Under the pieces are notes generated by a model. It had not been told where the DNA came from. It saw only the letters and a program-made list of their open reading frames with translations, and searched no databases. From positions 186,001-250,000 of the forward strand of contig NZ_VWOX01000004.1 in NCBI RefSeq assembly GCF_008629675.1: DNA of 64,000 nt. The letters run 5' to 3'. The translations under genes and the position numbers were made by a program. The DNA is from Roseiconus nitratireducens (GTDB taxonomy: Bacteria; Planctomycetota; Planctomycetia; Pirellulales; Pirellulaceae). Below are positions 61,402-64,000 of the stretch, one piece after another. Position 1 is the first letter of the stretch; every line of letters starts with the position of its first letter.

Positions 61402-61839
61402 TCAGCGTTCCAACAGCATCGTGACCGGTCCGTCATTGATTAGCGCGACTTGCATGTCGGCGGCAAAGATTCCTGTTTCGACGTGCAGGTCGTGGTCTCG
61501 AAGTCGCTGGACGTAGTGCTGGTACAATCGATTGGCGGTCTCGGGAGCCGCCGCGGCGGTGAAGGCGGGACGCCGGCCTTTGCGACAATCGCCGTACAGT
61601 GTGAATTGGCTGACCGCCAGAACGCTGCCGCCAATGTCTTGGATTGATCGATTCATTTTCCCGGCGTCATCTTCAAAAACTCGAAGCACCGCGGTTTTCG
61701 CCGCCATCCAGTCCACCGCCGACGGATCATCTTCTTGCCCGATCCCGACCAACGCCAAAAATCCGCGTTGAATCTCTGCGATGACTTCGCCTTGCACAGA
61801 AACACTGGCCTGAGCGACGCGTTGGAGTACCACTTTCAA
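61402..61839 (-). CDS. dtd: D-aminoacyl-tRNA deacylase
   Basis: DTD removes D-amino acids and glycine wrongly attached to tRNA. The product is 145 aa from TTG 61839 (AAGGGA 8 nt upstream). KVVLQRVAQASVSVQGE is the conserved N-terminus, AVSQFTLYGDCRKGRRPAF contains the SQFTL active-site motif, and the INDGPVTMLLER C-terminus contains the GPVT motif. The frame is open much farther upstream, but that part overlaps the DUF1559 gene and has no match. Confidence 0.94.
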   Translation of the reverse strand: MKVVLQRVAQASVSVQGEVIAEIQRGFLALVGIGQEDDPSAVDWMAAKTAVLRVFEDDAGKMNRSIQDIGGSVLAVSQFTLYGDCRKGRRPAFTAAAAPETANRLYQHYVQRLRDHDLHVETGIFAADMQVALINDGPVTMLLER

Positions 61840-61961
61840 CGGAAGGTCCCTTAAACTAAACGGAGTTGGCCGAAGCCGCCGGTCCACTTGATTCCATCGC
61901 CACAAGGCTTCGCCTGGCCTTCGGCCGGCTGGGTGCTGTCGCGGGTACTGCGGTGCAGCCG

Positions 61962-62026
61962 CTGTATCGGCCGACCTGTATCCTGGCAGCCCCGTATCTG
62001 GGCCGACCTGTATCCGGGCATCCCAG
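61962..62026. repeat. Imperfect tandem repeat upstream of the DUF1559 gene
   Basis: Units of gtatc(g/t)ggccgacctgtatcc and close variants recur two to three times, ending about 60 bp before the preferred start codon. Confidence 0.65.
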
Positions 62027-62088
62027 TGACCTGGTTGGCGATGGAACCGCCCTGCCCCGCCGGTTCGCACCGCATTTGTTTTGACGCC

Positions 62089-63003
62089 ATGCCGTACCTG
62101 TTTACCTGTCCCCACTGTGGTTCGAAAACCCGGGTGGACGATCGCTACAGCGGACAAGTTGGTGAATGCTTTTCCTGCGGCAGTCCGATTCAGATTCCCG
62201 ACTTCGCAAATTCCGAGGTTGACGACGCGAACTCCGCGTCGGTCGACGGCAAACGGCCGGTGGGCGTGATCATTGCCGCCGGCGTCGTGCTGACCCTGCT
62301 GGTCTGCCTGATCTTTGCCGTGGTCCGGTTCGGCGGATCCAGCGTCACGCGACTGACAGAGATGCGACTTCGCAACGCGTCGATCAAGAACCTGGAAGCG
62401 ATCGCCGGAGCCTTGAACGCGTACGCGGCCGACCACGGCACGTACCCGCCGGCGATCTTGCGTGACGATGCCGGCCGGCCTCTGCACTCCTGGCGTGTCT
62501 TGATCCTGCCGTACCTGGGCGAACAGGAAACCTACGACCTGTTTGATTTGAGCAAGCCGTGGGATGACGAGATCAATCTGCAGGCCAGCTACGAGACTCC
62601 CGGCGTCTACCAGCACCCATCGGATCTTCGTCGATCGCGCGGCCAGTCGGGCTACTATCTGCTAACCGGGCCCGGGACGTTGTTTCCGACAAGCGGCCCG
62701 TTGTCACCGACAAACATCAGTGACGATCCGTCCAAGACCATCCTGGTCATCAGCGGCGCGCCACCGCTGAGCACCTCGCTGGGGGCCTGGGCCGAACCGG
62801 TCGACCTGGACTTCTCCAAAATGCGTGGTGTGATCAATGGTACCGTGGGTGTTGAACCGGGCGGCTGGCTGGATGATGGCGTGACGATGGCGACCGTGGA
62901 CGGCCGGGGTCACTTCTTACCCAACACGTTGTCGCCCAAAACATTTGCCGCATTGGCGACCGCCAACGGCAAGGAACCTTTGGCCGACGACACGCTGGAT
63001 TGA
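62089..63003 (+). CDS. DUF1559 (pseudopilin-like) protein with N-terminal zinc ribbon
   Basis: A 304-aa product from ATG 62089. An N-terminal zinc ribbon (FTCPHCGSKTRV ... CFSCGSPIQIP) precedes a TM helix at about 58-80 (VGVIIAAGVVLTLLVCLIFAVV). A DUF1559-type domain follows (KNLEAIAGALNAYAADHGTYPPA, WRVLILPYLGEQETYDLFD). Such proteins are abundant in planctomycetes and resemble type IV pseudopilins, but here the TM is preceded by a zinc ribbon instead of a prepilin peptidase site. The frame is open from 61888. Confidence 0.86.
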   Translation: MPYLFTCPHCGSKTRVDDRYSGQVGECFSCGSPIQIPDFANSEVDDANSASVDGKRPVGVIIAAGVVLTLLVCLIFAVVRFGGSSVTRLTEMRLRNASIKNLEAIAGALNAYAADHGTYPPAILRDDAGRPLHSWRVLILPYLGEQETYDLFDLSKPWDDEINLQASYETPGVYQHPSDLRRSRGQSGYYLLTGPGTLFPTSGPLSPTNISDDPSKTILVISGAPPLSTSLGAWAEPVDLDFSKMRGVINGTVGVEPGGWLDDGVTMATVDGRGHFLPNTLSPKTFAALATANGKEPLADDTLD

Positions 63004-63043
63004 GCGGCAGTTCGATTCCAGATGTTTGGTCAACCGCTGCGGG

Positions 63044-64000
63044 TCAAGCCAGAAACCCGATCGGATAGGCACCACCGCCCGCGGTCGGAAAATTCCGGAT
63101 GTTCGGCAGGATAGCCTCCATGCTGCTGTCGTTCGACACGCCGTACCACATCGCCAGTTCGCAAGCCAACTCGTCGACCGACGTGGTCGGAAGCAAGCGA
63201 CCGCGGCCAAGGTCCAAAGCATTCCCCGGCGCCAACGACATCGGGTACTGGCCATGCAACCGGTTCCCGCGGATACCGCCGCCCATCAAGATCTGATTGC
63301 CTCCCCAGGCATGGTCGCTGCCGCGTCCGTTGCTGTTGAGGGTTCGGGCAAAGTCGCTGGCGGTGAATGTCACCACATCGTTCTGGACCCCCAACTCCAC
63401 CGTGGCATCGTAAAAGTCCTTCAGGGCCTCCGCGACGCGTCCCAGATTCACCTGCTGGTTGTCGATCAGTTCATCGTGGTTGTCCCAACCGCCCAAGCTG
63501 ACAAAGAAGATCTGTCGGCTCTGCCCGATCTGTGTTCGGGCGCCAATCGTCTTGGCTACCATTTCCAGCTGGCTGGCCAAGGCGTTGCCATTGGTCCGAA
63601 ACGTGGTGTTCAGCGTGACGGCGTCAGTCGCCGCATTGAACTCGATCGCCGCGTCCAAAGCGTTTCGGTTCGCACCGGCGAACGTCTTTTCCACCAGGTT
63701 GCTGTAGGATCGTGCCAGCACGTCATCGGTCAGTTCCGAATAGATCCTCGCCTGGGTCCAAGTTTGGCCGTACCAATTGACTTCGCTGGCGCCCGAACTG
63801 GTCACGATGTACGGAACCACCGATCCGCCGGTCTGCAGCATGTTGACCGAGTTGAGCGCTATGCTCATTGAGATGTTTGGATTGGTGTTGACGTTGTCGG
63901 AAATCATGTCCGCCATCCGCCCTGCCCAGCCGGTCACCTGCGAACGGGTTTGCGGGACCGACGTCATCCAGTGTCGCTGCAGGTCCGCATGCGAAAACAA
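63044..64000 (-). CDS. DUF1501 protein, partial (N-terminus beyond the right edge)
   Basis: The last 318 residues of a DUF1501 (sulfatase-like alkaline-phosphatase fold) protein. IFFVSLGGWDNHDELIDNQ carries the family GGWDxH motif. ASDFARTLNSNGRGSDHAWGGNQ and GIRGNRLHGQYP are the usual C-terminal motifs. These proteins are typical of planctomycetes and are often paired with DUF1800 partners; a partner would lie outside the window. The frame is open to the edge. Confidence 0.9.
   Translation of the reverse strand: MFSHADLQRHWMTSVPQTRSQVTGWAGRMADMISDNVNTNPNISMSIALNSVNMLQTGGSVVPYIVTSSGASEVNWYGQTWTQARIYSELTDDVLARSYSNLVEKTFAGANRNALDAAIEFNAATDAVTLNTTFRTNGNALASQLEMVAKTIGARTQIGQSRQIFFVSLGGWDNHDELIDNQQVNLGRVAEALKDFYDATVELGVQNDVVTFTASDFARTLNSNGRGSDHAWGGNQILMGGGIRGNRLHGQYPMSLAPGNALDLGRGRLLPTTSVDELACELAMWYGVSNDSSMEAILPNIRNFPTAGGGAYPIGFLA

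Overview
The window looks like a chromosomal segment of a planctomycete, most likely of the Pirellulaceae (Rhodopirellula-like). The evidence is a G+C of about 60% by eye, many GTG/TTG starts with weak ribosome binding sites, DUF1501 and DUF1559 proteins, eukaryote-like Ser/Thr kinases, ExbB/ExbD-type genes in lineage-typical arrangements, and many short palindromic or tandem repeats between genes. No rRNA, tRNA, CRISPR array, prophage or transposase gene was found.

Layout. 1-6.3 kb (minus strand): the N-terminal part of a circularly permuted ATP-grasp protein, prmC, prfA, rpmE with its own terminator, a secreted fasciclin-domain protein with a terminator, and a nucleotide-sugar epimerase/dehydratase. 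7-19.4 kb (plus): seven closely packed genes. The first four are a large TPR protein, ExbB, ExbD and a membrane protein with a C-terminal alpha-alpha toroid (terpenoid-cyclase fold). The last three are a second TolQ/MotA-like channel and two paralogous single-TM coiled-coil proteins. This resembles an energised envelope machine of Tol/Ton/Mot type with no recognisable TonB or Pal. 19.5-25.6 kb (minus): transglutaminase/DUF2126, alpha-E (DUF403) and a second ATP-grasp protein, a known but uncharacterised peptide-ligation gene set. 26-31.4 kb (plus): an unrecognised membrane protein, then fliP-fliQ-fliR-flhB, where FlhB lacks its whole cytoplasmic autocleavage domain and stops 12 nt before an 80-nt palindromic element.

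31.5-33.3 kb: leuA behind what looks like a complete leucine attenuator: a 26-codon leader peptide with seven Leu codons, a strong intrinsic terminator and an alternative antiterminator pairing. 33.4-35.3 kb (minus): a glucuronate-isomerase-family enzyme with a long acidic tail. 35.9-48.8 kb (plus): an HtrA protease, an FGE/SUMF1-like protein, asd, truA, a membrane Ser/Thr kinase followed by an FHA protein, a NYN/YacP protein, serC-serA and an FG-GAP protein. 49-53.5 kb (plus): flhA, flhF and the flagellar sigma factor fliA, closed by a terminator. 53.8-64 kb: an SMP-30/esterase fusion, a glycosyltransferase, a Ser/Thr kinase 3 nt ahead of accA, a palindrome-bearing gene-free stretch, CvpA, a DUF457-type membrane hydrolase, dtd, a DUF1559 protein and a partial DUF1501 protein.

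How it fits together. The flagellar export and regulation genes are in two blocks separated by 17.6 kb of housekeeping genes. Amino-acid synthesis (leuA, asd, serC, serA) and translation (rpmE, prfA, prmC, truA, dtd) are well represented. Non-coding structure is rich: a roughly 100-bp dispersed repeat (three copies and one half copy), a GGGGCAGGGCAGGG motif that recurs within coding sequences, short tandem repeats just upstream of several start codons, and several intrinsic terminators.
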